Origin: Nannocystis pusilla
Lineage (GTDB): Bacteria; Myxococcota_A; Polyangia; Nannocystales; Nannocystaceae
NCBI RefSeq assembly: GCF_026626665.1
Contig: NZ_JAPNKE010000002.1
Span: 6,983,168-7,047,167 of the forward strand
Reading direction: 5' to 3'
DNA: 64,000 nt
Within the stretch, counting starts at the first letter, position 1. Each line of letters begins with the position of its first letter. Both the position numbers and the translations under genes were made by a program. The notes under the pieces are model-generated. The model made no database searches. It was not told where the DNA came from and saw only the letters and a list, made by a program, of their open reading frames with translations. Of the stretch, positions 25,375-35,078 are shown piece by piece.

Positions 25375-25524
25375 AAGGCCGTCCACCTCGCCGACGACGA
25401 AGACTCGCATCATTCGCCGCGCGATCGTTCGCGTTCGCCGTGGATCTCCGCGCCGCACGCCGCCATCGGCACACGCGACGAGCGGCTCGGCCTCATGGCT
25501 CCTGCCGGCGCTCCTCCGCCGGAT

Positions 25525-26397
25525 TCAGCGGCGCTCGCCTTGACGGGCATCGCCGCAATCCGAAGCGATCGCGGTCACGAACAGGACGTCACGCTCGGCG
25601 TCCCGTCGCGTGCCTGCGAGCGCCATCGATTTGTCGCCTCCGCCTCGCCCGAAGCGGGCCGGCGTCGTGCCGACGATGCGGCGGAAGTGACGGGTCAGCT
25701 GCGCCTGATCATAGAACCCGACCTGCGGCGCGATCTCCGAGGCACGGACCCCGCGCAGCAGCAGCTCCTTGGCCCGCGCCACGCGCAATTGAGTCAGGTA
25801 CGTGTGCGGCGGCATCCCGACCTGGGCGCGGAACGCCCGGCTCAGGTGGAATTTGTCGAGCTCTGCGTGCCGGGCCAGATCGTCGAGCCGGATCGGCTCG
25901 GCCATGCGCTCGCGCAGATACTCCATCGCGCGCCGCACCGGGCGCGTGTGATCGGGCTTGGCCCGACCGATCTCTGCGAATGCGCTGATCGCCTCCGCCA
26001 GCACGACCTCGAGCACCAGCGGCTCCGCCCCCGCGCACACCGCATCGAGAAGGCGCTGGAACGGCTCCGCGCGCGCGTCGTTCGCCTCGAGCTGCGGGAA
26101 CTGCACCGCCTTGCCCGCCGTCCGTACCTGCGCGACGTCGTCCGCCGGCAGCGCGAGCATCGTCCACGTCGTCGCCCCGTCGCGCGCCAGATCGCGGTGC
26201 ACGTCGCCGGGCTGCTTGATCTGGATGCACCCCGGCGCGCTCCGCCAGACCTTGCCGCGACCCCACCACTCGCAGCGACCGCGCTCGACGCGCCCGACCG
26301 CGTAATAGTCCTTCATGCCCGCGTGGAGCGCGTCGCTCGTCCAGCGGACCGCGCGCAGCTCCGGCAGCGAGACGGGGAGCTCGACGATCACCGGCAT
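25525..26397 (-). CDS. AraC-family transcriptional regulator
   Basis: 290 residues from ATG at 26397 (MPVIVELPVSLPELRAVRW). The N-terminal half is cupin-like (GRCEWWGRGKVWRSAPGCIQ, IKQPGDVHRDL), the usual ligand-sensing part. The C-terminal half has two helix-turn-helix units: IRLDDLARHAELDKFHLSRA and VRASEIAPQVGFYDQAQLTR, then HFRRIVGTTPARF, the AraC signature. It is divergent from an SDR gene across 107 bp that contains an inverted repeat. Control of that SDR gene is likely. Confidence 0.88.
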   Translation of the reverse strand: MPVIVELPVSLPELRAVRWTSDALHAGMKDYYAVGRVERGRCEWWGRGKVWRSAPGCIQIKQPGDVHRDLARDGATTWTMLALPADDVAQVRTAGKAVQFPQLEANDARAEPFQRLLDAVCAGAEPLVLEVVLAEAISAFAEIGRAKPDHTRPVRRAMEYLRERMAEPIRLDDLARHAELDKFHLSRAFRAQVGMPPHTYLTQLRVARAKELLLRGVRASEIAPQVGFYDQAQLTRHFRRIVGTTPARFGRGGGDKSMALAGTRRDAERDVLFVTAIASDCGDARQGERR

Positions 26398-26439
26398 CGC
26401 CGCAGTGTACGGCACCGAGCCGGCCGCGGCTTGTACGTT

Positions 26440-26462
26440 CTTGGCGGACCGTTCGCGCCAAG
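26440..26462. promoter_or_regulatory. Inverted repeat, candidate operator of the AraC-type regulator
   Basis: CTTGGCG (26440-26446) and CGCCAAG (26456-26462) are perfect 7-bp arms with 9 bp between them. They lie midway in the divergent gap between the regulator and the SDR gene. Confidence 0.45.
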
Positions 26463-26504
26463 GATCGACAAGTTTTGCCTGCCGCCCATCCCTACAACGG
26501 GCGC

Positions 26505-27256
26505 ATGCACGACAAACGAGTCGCCCTGATCACCGGGGCCAACAAGGGAATCGGTCTTCAACTGCGAAGGACCTCGTCGGACACGGCTTCACCGTGCTCG
26601 TCGGCGCTCGCAACCTCGAGCAGGGCATCGCCGCCGCGAAGACCATCGGGCCCGACGCCCACGCCGTCCAGCTCGACGTCACCAGCGCCGCCTCGATCGA
26701 CGCCGCGGCGACGCGGATCCGCGGCGAATTCGGCCGGCTCGACGTGCTGGTGAACAACGCCGGCATCGCCCACGTGGGCAAGCCCGGCCGCTCGGTCGCG
26801 GAGGTCGTCGCGGCGAGCCGCCCCAGCGTCGCCTCGCTCGACGAAGTGCGGGCCGTGTTCGAGACCAACGTCTTCGGCGTCATCGCCGTCACACAGGCGA
26901 TGCTGCCGCTGCTGCGCGAGGCCCCGGCCGGGCGCATCGTCAACGTCTCGAGCGGTCTGGGCTCGCTCACCCTCAATTCCGACCCGTCGTTCCCGTACCG
27001 CGCAGCGATCAGCGCCGTCTACAGCCCCTCGAAGACCGCGCTCAACGCGATCACCCTCGCCTTCGCGGTGGAGCTCGAGTCGACGCCCATCAAGGTCAAC
27101 GCGGTGTGCCCCGGCTTCACCGCCACGGATATCAACAACTTCGAGGGCACGCGCACCGTGCAGCAGGCCGCGCGCGAGCCGGTGCGCCTCGCGCTCCTCG
27201 ACGCGAACGGTCCCACGGGCACTTTCTCCAATGAGGATGGCCCCCTGCCCTGGTGA
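26505..27256 (+). CDS. Short-chain dehydrogenase/reductase (one frameshift)
   Basis: The ATG gives MHDKRVALITGANKGIGLQ, the TGxxxGIG cofactor loop. A base is missing near 26560-26562. The rest reads TAKDLVGHGFTVLVGARNLE, then LVNNAGIAHVGK (NNAG), NVSSGLGSL (catalytic Ser), and a Tyr-Lys pair in YSPSKTALNAITLAFA. Repaired length is about 250 residues, as for classical carbonyl-reductase-like SDRs. It uses NAD(P)H; the substrate is unknown. It is divergent from an AraC regulator. A hairpin of the dispersed palindrome follows 26 bp after the stop. Confidence 0.85.
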
Positions 27257-27282
27257 GCTCTCCCCTCGCGCCCTCCTGATTG

Positions 27283-27304
27283 TACATGTCTGAAAAGACA
27301 TGTA
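27283..27304. repeat. Perfect palindromic hairpin after SDR gene
   Basis: TACATGTCT (27283-27291), loop GAAA, AGACATGTA (27296-27304): a 9-bp perfect stem with a GNRA-type loop. It is a single unit of the dispersed palindrome, placed where a terminator would be, but no T run follows. Confidence 0.8.
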
Positions 27305-27526
27305 TCGACCCGACTCACCGCCGCAGCAGGCGGCGATGAGGTCGAGGGCGAGGTCGCCGAGCCTCCGTCGTGACGGCCGGCGAACCGCGCGACTGCGAGC
27401 TCGAGCGTGCGTCTGCCTCGCCGAGGACTGGGACGGCTCCCCGCGAGCGGCCCCGGGCCCATCGCTCGGTCGCTTCGTCCGGCGCCGCCGACGCGCCTCA
27501 CCGGTCGCGGCGGCCGTTGTGCCATC

Positions 27527-29380
27527 ATGCCCGGCGTGTCCTCCGCCCGGAGCCGCGCCCCGCTGCTCGCCGTGGCCGCGTTCGCGCTCGCGGCCGCGGC
27601 CGCGTCGATCGCCGGCCGCGTCGGCGCCCAGGGCGAGCGGCGGCGCAGCCACGACGACCTCGCGCGGCACACCCCCGCGATCGGTCGCGCCGGCTACGTC
27701 GGCTCGGCCGCGTGCGCCCCGTGCCATCCGGCCGCGCACGCCAGCTGGGCGGCGACCTATCACCGCACCATGACCCAGCGCGCCGGTCCGGCCAGCGTCC
27801 TCGCCCCCTTCGACGGCCGCGACCTGGGCGGCCCCGGCGGCCCGCACCGCCCGCTGCGCCGCGGCGACGAGTTCTGGGCCGAGCTGCCCGACCCCGAGTA
27901 CAAGCTCGCCCGCGCCGCCGAGGGCTTGCCTTTGGAACATGTCCCGAAGGTCACCCGCCGCGTCGTCATGACCACCGGCGCCCACCACATGCAGGTCTAC
28001 TGGGTCGAGAGCCCGCGCGACCGCCGGCTACACGCCTTCCCCTCGGCGTGGCTGACCGACGAGCAGAAGTGGGTCCCGGTCGAGAGCACCCTGCTGCGGC
28101 CGCCGCAGGGCGACGTCGTCTACACCTGGAACCGCGCCTGCGTCCCCTGCCACGCCGTCGCCGGCCAGCCGCGGATCGACGACGAGCGCGTCGACACCCG
28201 CGTCGCCGAGCTCGGGATCGCCTGCGAGTCGTGCCACGGCCCCGGTCGCGCCCACGTCGACGCCCGCCGCAGCCCGCTCGCCCGCTACGCCCTGCACCTG
28301 TCTTCCGAGCCAGATCCATCCATCGTCCACCCAGCCCGCCTCGACCACCGCCGCAGCGCCGAGCTGTGCGGCCAGTGCCACGGCGTCGCCCGCTTCCCCG
28401 ACGAGGACACCTGGCTCGCGCGCGGCGACACCTATCGCCCCGGCGAGCCGCTCGCGCCTCACCGGCAGCTCGTGCGCCACCCCGTGCGCGAGGCCCAGCC
28501 GTGGCTCGACGAGGTCCTCGACGAGGACCCCGAGTACCTCGCCGGTCGCATGTGGTCCGACGGCCACGTGCGCGTGACCGGCCGCGAGTACACCGCCCTG
28601 CTCGAGACCCCGTGCTTCCAGCGCGGCGAGCTGTCGTGCCTGTCGTGCCACCAGCTCACGGCGCCGACCCCGACGATCAGCTGGCCGAGCCGGCGCGCGG
28701 CGACGCAGCCTGTACTTCGTGCCATGTCCTTCCGGACATCCAGGCCCACACCCGCCACCCGGCCGGCAGCGTCTCGTGTTACGACTGCCACATGCCGCGG
28801 ACCACCTACGGCCTGCTCAAGGCGATCCGCAGCCACGTGGTCGACAGCCCCGACCTCGCGGTCACGCTCGCCACCGGCCGCCCCGACGCCTGCAGCCTGT
28901 GCCACGTCGATCGCCCGCTGGCGTGGACCGCGGGCCACTTGCGGACCTGGTACGATCATCCCGAGCCCGAGCTCGACGGCGATCAGCGGACCGTCGCCGC
29001 GTCTGTCCTTTGGGCCATCTCGGGCGACGCCGGCCAGCGGGCCCTGGCCGCCGACGCGCTCGGCCGCGGCGAGGTCGTCGGCCCCGACTGGCGGGCGCCG
29101 CTCCTCGCCCACCTCCTGGCGGACCCATGATGCGGTGCGCCAGATCGCCGCCCGCGGCCTGCGACGACTGCCGAGCGCCGCCGGCGTGCAGATCGATCCG
29201 CTCGCCCCCGCCGACGCGCGCGCCGCTGCAGCGACCGAGGTGCTGACGCGCTGGCGCGCCGTCCCGCGGCCCGGGCCCGACCCCGCGCGGCTCGTCGACG
29301 CCACCGGCGACCACGACGTCGCGGCCCTGCAGGCGCTGGCCGACCGCCGCGACGACCGCCCCATCGACTTGAAAGAGTAG
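27527..29380 (+). CDS. Octaheme c-type cytochrome (two frameshifts)
   Basis: About 617 residues. MPGVSSARSRAPLLAVAAFA begins a Sec signal. Eight CxxCH haem sites can be counted: CAPCH, CVPCH, CESCH, CGQCH, CLSCH, CTSCH, CYDCH and CSLCH. The frame changes near 28670-28672 (missing base) and returns near 29124-29126. The middle part with the last three CxxCH sites is therefore read in another frame. After the haems comes a helical HEAT-like tail (LLAHLLADP..DAVRQIAARGLRRLP). The order resembles the cytochrome c-554 / multihaem nitrite-hydroxylamine group, but no catalytic CxxCK was seen. It is a periplasmic electron carrier; its partner is unknown. Confidence 0.8.
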   Translation: MPGVSSARSRAPLLAVAAFALAAAAASIAGRVGAQGERRRSHDDLARHTPAIGRAGYVGSAACAPCHPAAHASWAATYHRTMTQRAGPASVLAPFDGRDLGGPGGPHRPLRRGDEFWAELPDPEYKLARAAEGLPLEHVPKVTRRVVMTTGAHHMQVYWVESPRDRRLHAFPSAWLTDEQKWVPVESTLLRPPQGDVVYTWNRACVPCHAVAGQPRIDDERVDTRVAELGIACESCHGPGRAHVDARRSPLARYALHLSSEPDPSIVHPARLDHRRSAELCGQCHGVARFPDEDTWLARGDTYRPGEPLAPHRQLVRHPVREAQPWLDEVLDEDPEYLAGRMWSDGHVRVTGREYTALLETPCFQRGELSCLSCHQLTAPTPTISWPSRRAATQPVLRAMSFRTSRPTPATRPAASRVTTATCRGPPTACSRRSAATWSTAPTSRSRSPPAAPTPAACATSIARWRGPRATCGPGTIIPSPSSTAISGPSPRLSFGPSRATPASGPWPPTRSAAARSSAPTGGRRSSPTSWRTHDAVRQIAARGLRRLPSAAGVQIDPLAPADARAAAATEVLTRWRAVPRPGPDPARLVDATGDHDVAALQALADRRDDRPIDLKE

Positions 29381-29385
29381 CCACG

Positions 29386-29517
29386 ATGCAGACCGCTCTC
29401 GCCGCGCCCGCGGCTCACCACGACGCCCGCTCGCGAGCTCTGCGCGCGTCGAAGCCCGCCGCGCCTCGCGGCGAGGGCTCGTCGCTCGCGCGAGCGATCC
29501 CGAGGATGCACCGATGA
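29386..29517 (+). CDS. Possible 43-residue peptide (weak)
   Basis: ATG at 29386, 5 bp after the cytochrome stop, opens a 43-codon frame rich in Ala/Arg/Ser that ends in an ATGA overlap with the next membrane-protein gene. The overlap suggests coupling. There is no ribosome site or similarity that I can see. Confidence 0.2.
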   Translation: MQTALAAPAAHHDARSRALRASKPAAPRGEGSSLARAIPRMHR

Positions 29518-29969
29518 CCCCCTCCGACCACGCGACCGCCGAGCGCTACGCCGCCCGCCATCTGTGCCGCGGCTGGGCGTGCCTGCTGGTATTCATCGCC
29601 GTCGGCCTCGCGCTCGAGTCGCTGCACGGCCTCAAGGTCGCGGCCTACCTCGACCTCGACCAGGCGGTGCGGCGGCACATGTGGACCCTCGCCCACGCCC
29701 ACGGCGCCCTGCTCGGCCTGGTCCACCTCGGGCTCGCCGCCACCGTCCGCGCGAGCCCGTCGCTTGCGACATGCACCCAAGGACATGTCGCATCGGTCAG
29801 CCTCGACCTTGCCAGCCTGCTGCTCCCGCTCGGCTTCTTCCTCGGCGGCCTTTGGCACTACGCGGGCGACCCCGGCCTCGGCGTGCTGCTGGTCCCGGTG
29901 GGGGGCGCGCTGCTGGTGCTCGCCGCCCTGCTCGTGCTGCTGGGCCTGCGCCCGGCCCCAGAGGCGTGA
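29514..29969 (+). CDS. Four-TM membrane protein of unknown function
   Basis: 151 residues. Hydrophobic helices are WACLLVFIAVGLALESL, AHGALLGLVHLGLAATV, LASLLLPLGFFLGGLWHYAG and VLLVPVGGALLVLAALLVLL. The loop after helix 2 carries SLATCTQGHVASV, which is encoded by a copy of the dispersed palindrome (29771-29786), an in-frame addition. It follows the octaheme cytochrome gene closely, so a role near that electron carrier is possible. WTLAHAHGALLGLVH has paired His in a membrane context, as in small haem- or copper-handling membrane proteins, but no family was recognised. Confidence 0.6.
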   Translation: MTPSDHATAERYAARHLCRGWACLLVFIAVGLALESLHGLKVAAYLDLDQAVRRHMWTLAHAHGALLGLVHLGLAATVRASPSLATCTQGHVASVSLDLASLLLPLGFFLGGLWHYAGDPGLGVLLVPVGGALLVLAALLVLLGLRPAPEA

Positions 29970-29995
29970 GCGCGCGATCGTGCTATGGTGGCCAG

Positions 29996-30574
29996 GTGTC
30001 GACCGCCCGCAAGCTCGCCACCTACGACGACCTGCTCGCCTACCCGAGCGAGGTCAAGGCCGAGATCTTCGCCGGCGAGATCCACGTGCAACCCAGCGCC
30101 CTCCCCGGGCACAGCCGGGCGCAACGATCGCTCAGTCACTTCATCGGCGGCCCCTTCGACGACGACGTCCAGGGTCCGGAGGGTTGGTGGATCTTGGTCG
30201 AGATGGACGTCCGCTTCGGCGCGCACGACATCGTCCGCCCTGACCTGGTCGGCTGGCGGCGCGCACGTCTGCCGGAGCTCCCGGACATCCGCCCCATGGA
30301 CCTCGTACCCGACTGGATCTGCGAGGTCCTCTCGCCCTCCACCGAGCGGGTCGACCGCGTGCGCAAGCAACAGCTCTACGCCCGCCACGGCGTCCCGCAC
30401 TACTGGCTCGTCGATCCGATCGAGCGCGTGCTCGAGGCCTACGTCCTCGACGGCGCCCAGTGGCGCATCGCCGGCACCTACGACGACACCGCGCTCGCCC
30501 GCATCCCTCCGTTCGAGGCGGTCGAGCTGCCCGTCGGCCGCCTGTTCCCGCCCCTGCCCGCGCCGCCGACTTGA
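29996..30574 (+). CDS. Uma2-family (DUF820) PD-(D/E)XK-like protein
   Basis: 192 residues from GTG at 29996. TYDDLLAYPSEVKAEIFAGE is the usual N-terminus. The core has IVRPDLVGWRRARLPELP, then DWICEVLSPSTERVDRVRKQ and YARHGVPHYWLVDPIERVLE, the Uma2 signature with catalytic Asp and Glu. It is predicted to be a restriction-fold nuclease of unknown function. Such genes are often present in many copies in myxobacteria and cyanobacteria. It is separated by 26 bp from the preceding membrane-protein gene. Confidence 0.85.
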   Translation: MSTARKLATYDDLLAYPSEVKAEIFAGEIHVQPSALPGHSRAQRSLSHFIGGPFDDDVQGPEGWWILVEMDVRFGAHDIVRPDLVGWRRARLPELPDIRPMDLVPDWICEVLSPSTERVDRVRKQQLYARHGVPHYWLVDPIERVLEAYVLDGAQWRIAGTYDDTALARIPPFEAVELPVGRLFPPLPAPPT

Positions 30575-30607
30575 CCCGTGCCCGCGCCGCTCGGCTATCC
30601 TCGGCGC

Positions 30608-31819
30608 GTGACCTTCCCGCTCGACTACGTCCGCTCGCGCTTCCCCGGCCTCGCCCGCGACGAGGTCTTCCTCGACAACGCCGGCGGCTCGCAGATCCTC
30701 GGCAGCGTCATCGACGGCATCGGCGCCTACCTGCGCGACTGCAACGTCCAGCACGGCGCCACCTACGGCGCCTCGCAGCGCGCCGCCGAGCGAGTGACGG
30801 CCGGCAAGCAGGCGCTCGCCTCGCTGTTCGGCGCCGGTCCGGGCACCGTCGTGTTCGGCCCCTCGACCACCCAGATCGTCTTCAACCTCGCCGCCGCGCT
30901 CGGCCCCTCGCTGCGGCCGGGCGACGAGATCGTCGTGACCGAGGCCGACCACGAGGCCAACGTCGGCGCCTGGCGTCGCGTCGCCGCCCAGCGCGGCGCC
31001 GAAATCAGACTCTGGAAAGTCGACCGCGCGCGTCAGAGCCTCGAGCTGACGGACCTCGCCCCGCTGCTCGGCCCGCGCACGCGCCTCGTGTGCATGACCC
31101 ACTGCTCCAACGTGCTCGGCACGATCTTCGACGTCGCGGCCGCCGCCGAGCTGGTGCATCGCGCCGGCGCCAAGTTGTTCGTCGACGGCGTCGCCTACGC
31201 CCCGCACGGGCCCGTCGACGTCGCCGCGCTCGGCGTCGACGGCTACGTCTTCAGCATCTACAAGGTCTACGGCCCGCACCTCGCCGCCGCCTACCTCGGG
31301 CCCGAGCTGTTCGCCGAGCTCGCCAACATCAACCACGACTTCTACGACTGCGGCCCCTACCGCCTGCAGCCCGGCGGCGTCAACTACGAGCTCGTCGCCG
31401 GCGGCGCGGCGATCGCGACCTACCTCGACGACCTCGGCGAGCGCCTCGGCCCCGGCCCCGACCCGCGCGGCCGCGCCTGGGCGGCCATCGCCGCGCACGA
31501 GGCCGACCTCGCCGAGCACTTGCTCGGGTTCCTCGGGTCATGTCCTAAAGTCCATGTCGTCGGGGACAGCCGACCGAGCCGGGCCGTGCGCGTGCCGACC
31601 ATCGGCTTCGTGGTCGACGGCGTGCCCTCGCCGAGCATCCCGGCGCAGGTCGACCCGCACGGCGTCGGCATCCGCTTCGGCGACTTCTGCTCGCGGGCCC
31701 TGGTCGACGCGCTCGGCCTGCGCCCGCACGGCGGGGTCGTCCGCGTCTCGCTGGTCCACTACAACAGCCACGCCGAGGTCGAGCGGCTGATCGCCGCCCT
31801 GCGCCCGACCGTCGCCTGA
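30608..31819 (+). CDS. Class V aminotransferase / cysteine-desulfurase-like PLP enzyme
   Basis: 403 residues from GTG (VTFPLDYVRSRFPGLARDEV). Landmarks are FLDNAGGSQ, the TEADHEANVGAWRRVA site, LVCMTHCSNVLGTIFDV, KLFVDGVAYAPHGPVDV (PLP Asp), and SIYKVYGPH with the PLP-binding Lys at about residue 219. HDFYDCGPYRLQPGGVNYEL lies where related proteins keep a substrate loop. The active-site Cys of CsdA was not identified with certainty, so desulfurase activity is unproven. FLGSCPKVHVVGDSRPSR near residue 320 is encoded by two phased units of the dispersed palindrome (31540 and 31554) and looks like an in-frame insert. Confidence 0.8.
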   Translation: MTFPLDYVRSRFPGLARDEVFLDNAGGSQILGSVIDGIGAYLRDCNVQHGATYGASQRAAERVTAGKQALASLFGAGPGTVVFGPSTTQIVFNLAAALGPSLRPGDEIVVTEADHEANVGAWRRVAAQRGAEIRLWKVDRARQSLELTDLAPLLGPRTRLVCMTHCSNVLGTIFDVAAAAELVHRAGAKLFVDGVAYAPHGPVDVAALGVDGYVFSIYKVYGPHLAAAYLGPELFAELANINHDFYDCGPYRLQPGGVNYELVAGGAAIATYLDDLGERLGPGPDPRGRAWAAIAAHEADLAEHLLGFLGSCPKVHVVGDSRPSRAVRVPTIGFVVDGVPSPSIPAQVDPHGVGIRFGDFCSRALVDALGLRPHGGVVRVSLVHYNSHAEVERLIAALRPTVA

Positions 31820-31966
31820 GCCACCGCCTCCTGGAGGCGGTCCGCGCCGCCGCACGCGCCGCGGGCGGTCGCCGGCACGCGGGCGATCCGTCACCGCCGG
31901 CGCGCGTCGTTCTCTCCGCGTCGCTCTCTTGGCGCTGCGGCGCGCTCGGCCTAAGCTGTCTCGACC

Positions 31967-34212
31967 GTGACGCCCCCGCCCGGAACCGCGCCCGCGCCCG
32001 ACCCGACCGGCCCCGACGAGGCCGACCGGGCCATGGAGCAGCTCATGCGCTTCCTGGCCATCCTGCGCCGGCGCTGGCTGGTCGTCGCCGTCATCACCGT
32101 GCTCGCCCTGGCCGGGGCCGCGATCGCCATCACCGCCCTGCAGCCGCGCTGGCGGGCCAGCGCCACCGTCGTGCTCCACCTCGGCGGCCCGCAGGTGCTC
32201 GACAAGGTCAAGAACGTCACCGAGGACTCCGAGTCGCGGCTTTTGGCCTACAAGGAGTACTACCAGACCCAGCGCGAGATCATCGGCAGCCGCACCGTCG
32301 CCGAGCGGGCGCTCGCCACCTCGGGCTCGCGCAGGACCCGGTGTTCCTCGGCATCGCCGACATCGGCTCCGAGGCCGAGCGCGTGGCCCAGGCCGCCGAG
32401 ATCGACCCGATCGAGCGCCTGCGCGGCATGGTGTTCGTCGAGGAGGTCCGGGGCTCGCGGGTGCTGAAGATCTCCGCCGACTACCCCGACCCGCAGATCG
32501 CCGCCGACATCGCCAACGCGCTCGCCGAGGCCTACCTCGCCCACGTCGACGCCTCGCGCGCGCGCACCGGCGACGCCGCCAAGGCGGGCGTCGAGGCCGA
32601 GCGCGCCAAGGCCCTGCTCGCCCTCCAGCTGGCCGAAAAAGCCCTGTCCGACTTCAAGCAGGAGCACGGCATCAGCTCGATCTCCCTCGCCGACCGCCAG
32701 AACGTCATCACCGAGGCGATCATCAAGACCAACGCCAACCTCAAGGACGCCGAGGCCGAGTCGTTCGCCGCCAGCGCCGTTTACGAAGAGGCCGAGCGCC
32801 TGCACAAGGCCGGCAGCATCGCCGGCGCCAGCCTGCTCCCGCCGCTCGAGCGACGTGTCTTCGAGGACATGCGCGCCGAGGAGCTCGAGGCCGAACGCGA
32901 GGTCGAGCAGCTCGCGATCAAGTACGGCGACAAGATGCCCGAGCTGCAGCAGGCCAGGAAGCGCCTGCGCGTCATCCAGGGCCGGATCGCCAGCGAGGAG
33001 AAGGAGCTGCTCGCCGGCCTCAAGGCCCGCGCCAACGCGGCCCGCACCACCGAGAGCCGCCTGCGCGGCTCGCTCGACGACGAGAAGGGCAAGGCCCTCG
33101 GCCTCACCCTGCTCGAGCGGCAGTACCGCGAGCTCGAGCGCGAGTCCAAGTCCGCCGCCGAGTCCTACGAGCTGGTGTCGAAGCGCGACACCGAGATCGA
33201 GATGCTCGGCCGCGTGCAGTCGGAGGACATCGAGATCCTCGACCGCGCCACCAAGGGCCGCAAGCCGGTGTTCCCGCCGAAGGCGCTGCTGGTCGCGGTG
33301 GCGCTGGTCAGCGGCCTCACGCTCGGCGCCCTGCTGGCCCTCGGCGTCGACGTGCGCGACAACCGGATCCGCGGCCTCCTCGACCTCGAGCGCGCCCTCG
33401 CCGGCCTCGGCCTGCCGGTGCTCGGCCAGCTGCCGCTGCTGCCCGCCGACGCGCGCATCGGCGTCAGCAACCTGCGGGCCCAACGGCGCCAGCGCGACCT
33501 CCACACCCTGCTGTTCCCGCAGTCGCTGATGGCCGAGCGCGTCCGCGGCGTGCGGACCTCGCTCGGCTTCGCCGCCGGCAAGGACGGCCTGCGCACCCTC
33601 GTCGTCACCTCGCCCAACTCCGGCGAGGGCAAGAGCTCGACCGCGGTCAACCTGGCGATGAGCTTCGTCCAGGCCAAGAAGCGCGTGGTCCTCATCGACG
33701 CCGACATGCGCCGCCCGCGGCTGCACCAGGTGTTCGAGCCGCCGATCGGCCGCGAAGCCGACGGCCTCGCGCGCGTGCTGGCCGGCAAGTGCACGCTCGA
33801 CGAGGCGCTGATCACCGGCGGCGACGTGCCGGAGGGCATGTCGCTGCTGCTGTGCGGGGAGATCCCGCAAAACCCGTCAGAACTGCTGGAGAGCCCGCAG
33901 ACGCGCAAGCTGCTGGCCGAGCTCGGCGAGCGCTTCGACCTCGTGGTCCTCGACACCCCGCCGGTCCTGCCGGTCAGCGACCCGCTGATCCTGGCCCGCA
34001 TGGCCGACGGCGTGGTCGTCGTCGCCCGCTGCCAGGCCACCACCCGCGCCGGCCTGCAGCGCGCCCTCTCCACCCTCCGCCGCAGCGAGGCCAACCTGCT
34101 CGGCGTGATCCTCAACGAGGTCGACGCCCGCCGCGAAGAGGCCGGCTACGGCGCCGGCTATTATTCGTACCACGCCGACCCCAACGCCGCCGCGCCGCAC
34201 GGCTCGGCGTGA
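31967..34212 (+). CDS. Wzz/Wzc-type polysaccharide co-polymerase with BY-kinase domain (one frameshift)
   Basis: About 748 residues from GTG. An N-terminal TM helix (WLVVAVITVLALAGAAIAIT) precedes a Wzz domain. A base is missing near 32320; ALATLGLAQDPVFLG is restored when it is added. A long coiled coil follows (residues about 190-420), then a second TM (ALLVAVALVSGLTLGALLAL). The C-terminal bacterial tyrosine kinase has Walker A SPNSGEGKSSTAVNLA, A' VVLIDADMRRPR and Walker B LVVLDTPPVLPVSD. The tail EEAGYGAGYYSYHAD is the usual tyrosine cluster for autophosphorylation. It controls chain length and export of an exopolysaccharide at the inner membrane. Confidence 0.9.
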
Positions 34213-34255
34213 TCGCCGGGCTCACGGCGAAAAGCGGCCCCGCGAGCAGCCTCTT

Positions 34256-34368
34256 CCGGACATGTTCTCGAGGACATGTCCGAAATCATCCCCGAGCGAG
34301 TGCGCCCTCGCGGAGCGCTCCATTGCACGCTTGAATGTCTCTTCGAACATGACTCAGCAGACATGTCC
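34256..34368. repeat. Palindromic elements downstream of the co-polymerase gene
   Basis: GGACATGTTC-TCGA-GGACATGTCC (34258-34281) is a long near-perfect hairpin. A second group has phased starts at 34335, 34349 and 34363 (ATGTCTCTTCGAAC, ATGACTCAGCAGAC, ATGTCC), 14 bp apart. Confidence 0.8.
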
Positions 34369-34452
34369 GAACGAACTCCTGAAGATGCGCGGGCCTCGCC
34401 CCGCCCGAGGTCACGGGTCGGGCGGCAGCGCGCGGGTGTCGATGACCACGCG

Positions 34453-35078
34453 CTATGGGTCGCGCGGGTCGTAGCAGATCGGCAGCGTCGGCCCCCCGAG
34501 GTGCGGCCGCGGGTCGTACCAGAACCGCTGGCTCTTGACGATCCGCAGGCGGGGGTCGCCGGGCACTACGAACTGGCACAGGATCACCCACGGGTGGCTC
34601 TCGACCTCGTCGTCGGACCGGTCCTGCTCGACCGAGACGATCGTGCCGTCGACGCGCGCCCCGTGGCGCAGCAGCGCCTCGATCGCCCGCTCGTGCCGGC
34701 GCGCGATCAAAAACCACACCAGCGCGGAGAACACCAGCGAGCGCCGCTGCCGATGAAGATCAGCGGCAGCAGCCAGCGCGCGCCCCAGGTGTCGATCTCG
34801 GCCCACTCGGCGTCGGCGAGGTCGTACACGATCGGCACCTGGACCCCGATCGCGTACGGCGGCTGCGTCGCGGTGCCCGACTGGAACAGCCGCGACTCGC
34901 CTGCGCGGGTCACGTAGGCGATGTCCGGCGCCAGCATCTCGTCGACCGCGCGCAGCGAGACGACCTGCCCCTCGACCTGCTCGGTCGTGGCCAGCGCGCG
35001 CGAGCCGAGCACGGCGACGACGAGGCCGACCACCATGAGCACCAGGCCGAAGAAGCCGACGACGGTCGAGCCTCGCAC
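34453..35078 (-). CDS. DUF3592 membrane protein (one frameshift)
   Basis: From GTG at 35078 (VRGSTVVGFFGLVLMVVGLV, first TM). The middle has an extracytoplasmic beta-rich part (VEGQVVSLRAVDE, then VPIVYDLADAEWAEI). A second TM (RWLLPLIFIGSG) follows. A base is missing at about 34740-34745. The remaining frame reads SLVFSALVWFLIARRHERAI, then GTIVSVEQDRSDDEVESHPW and PLLPICYDPRDP-like PTLPICYDPRDP. The pattern TM, 'G.VV.....' domain, TM, 'I.YDP.DP' is the DUF3592 family. Repaired length is about 208 residues. Function unknown. Confidence 0.7.

Noticed and set aside
27283..27304. Rho-independent terminator after the SDR gene
   Set aside because: A perfect hairpin is present but has no T run, and the same hairpin type also appears inside genes and in divergent gaps, so termination is not its general role.
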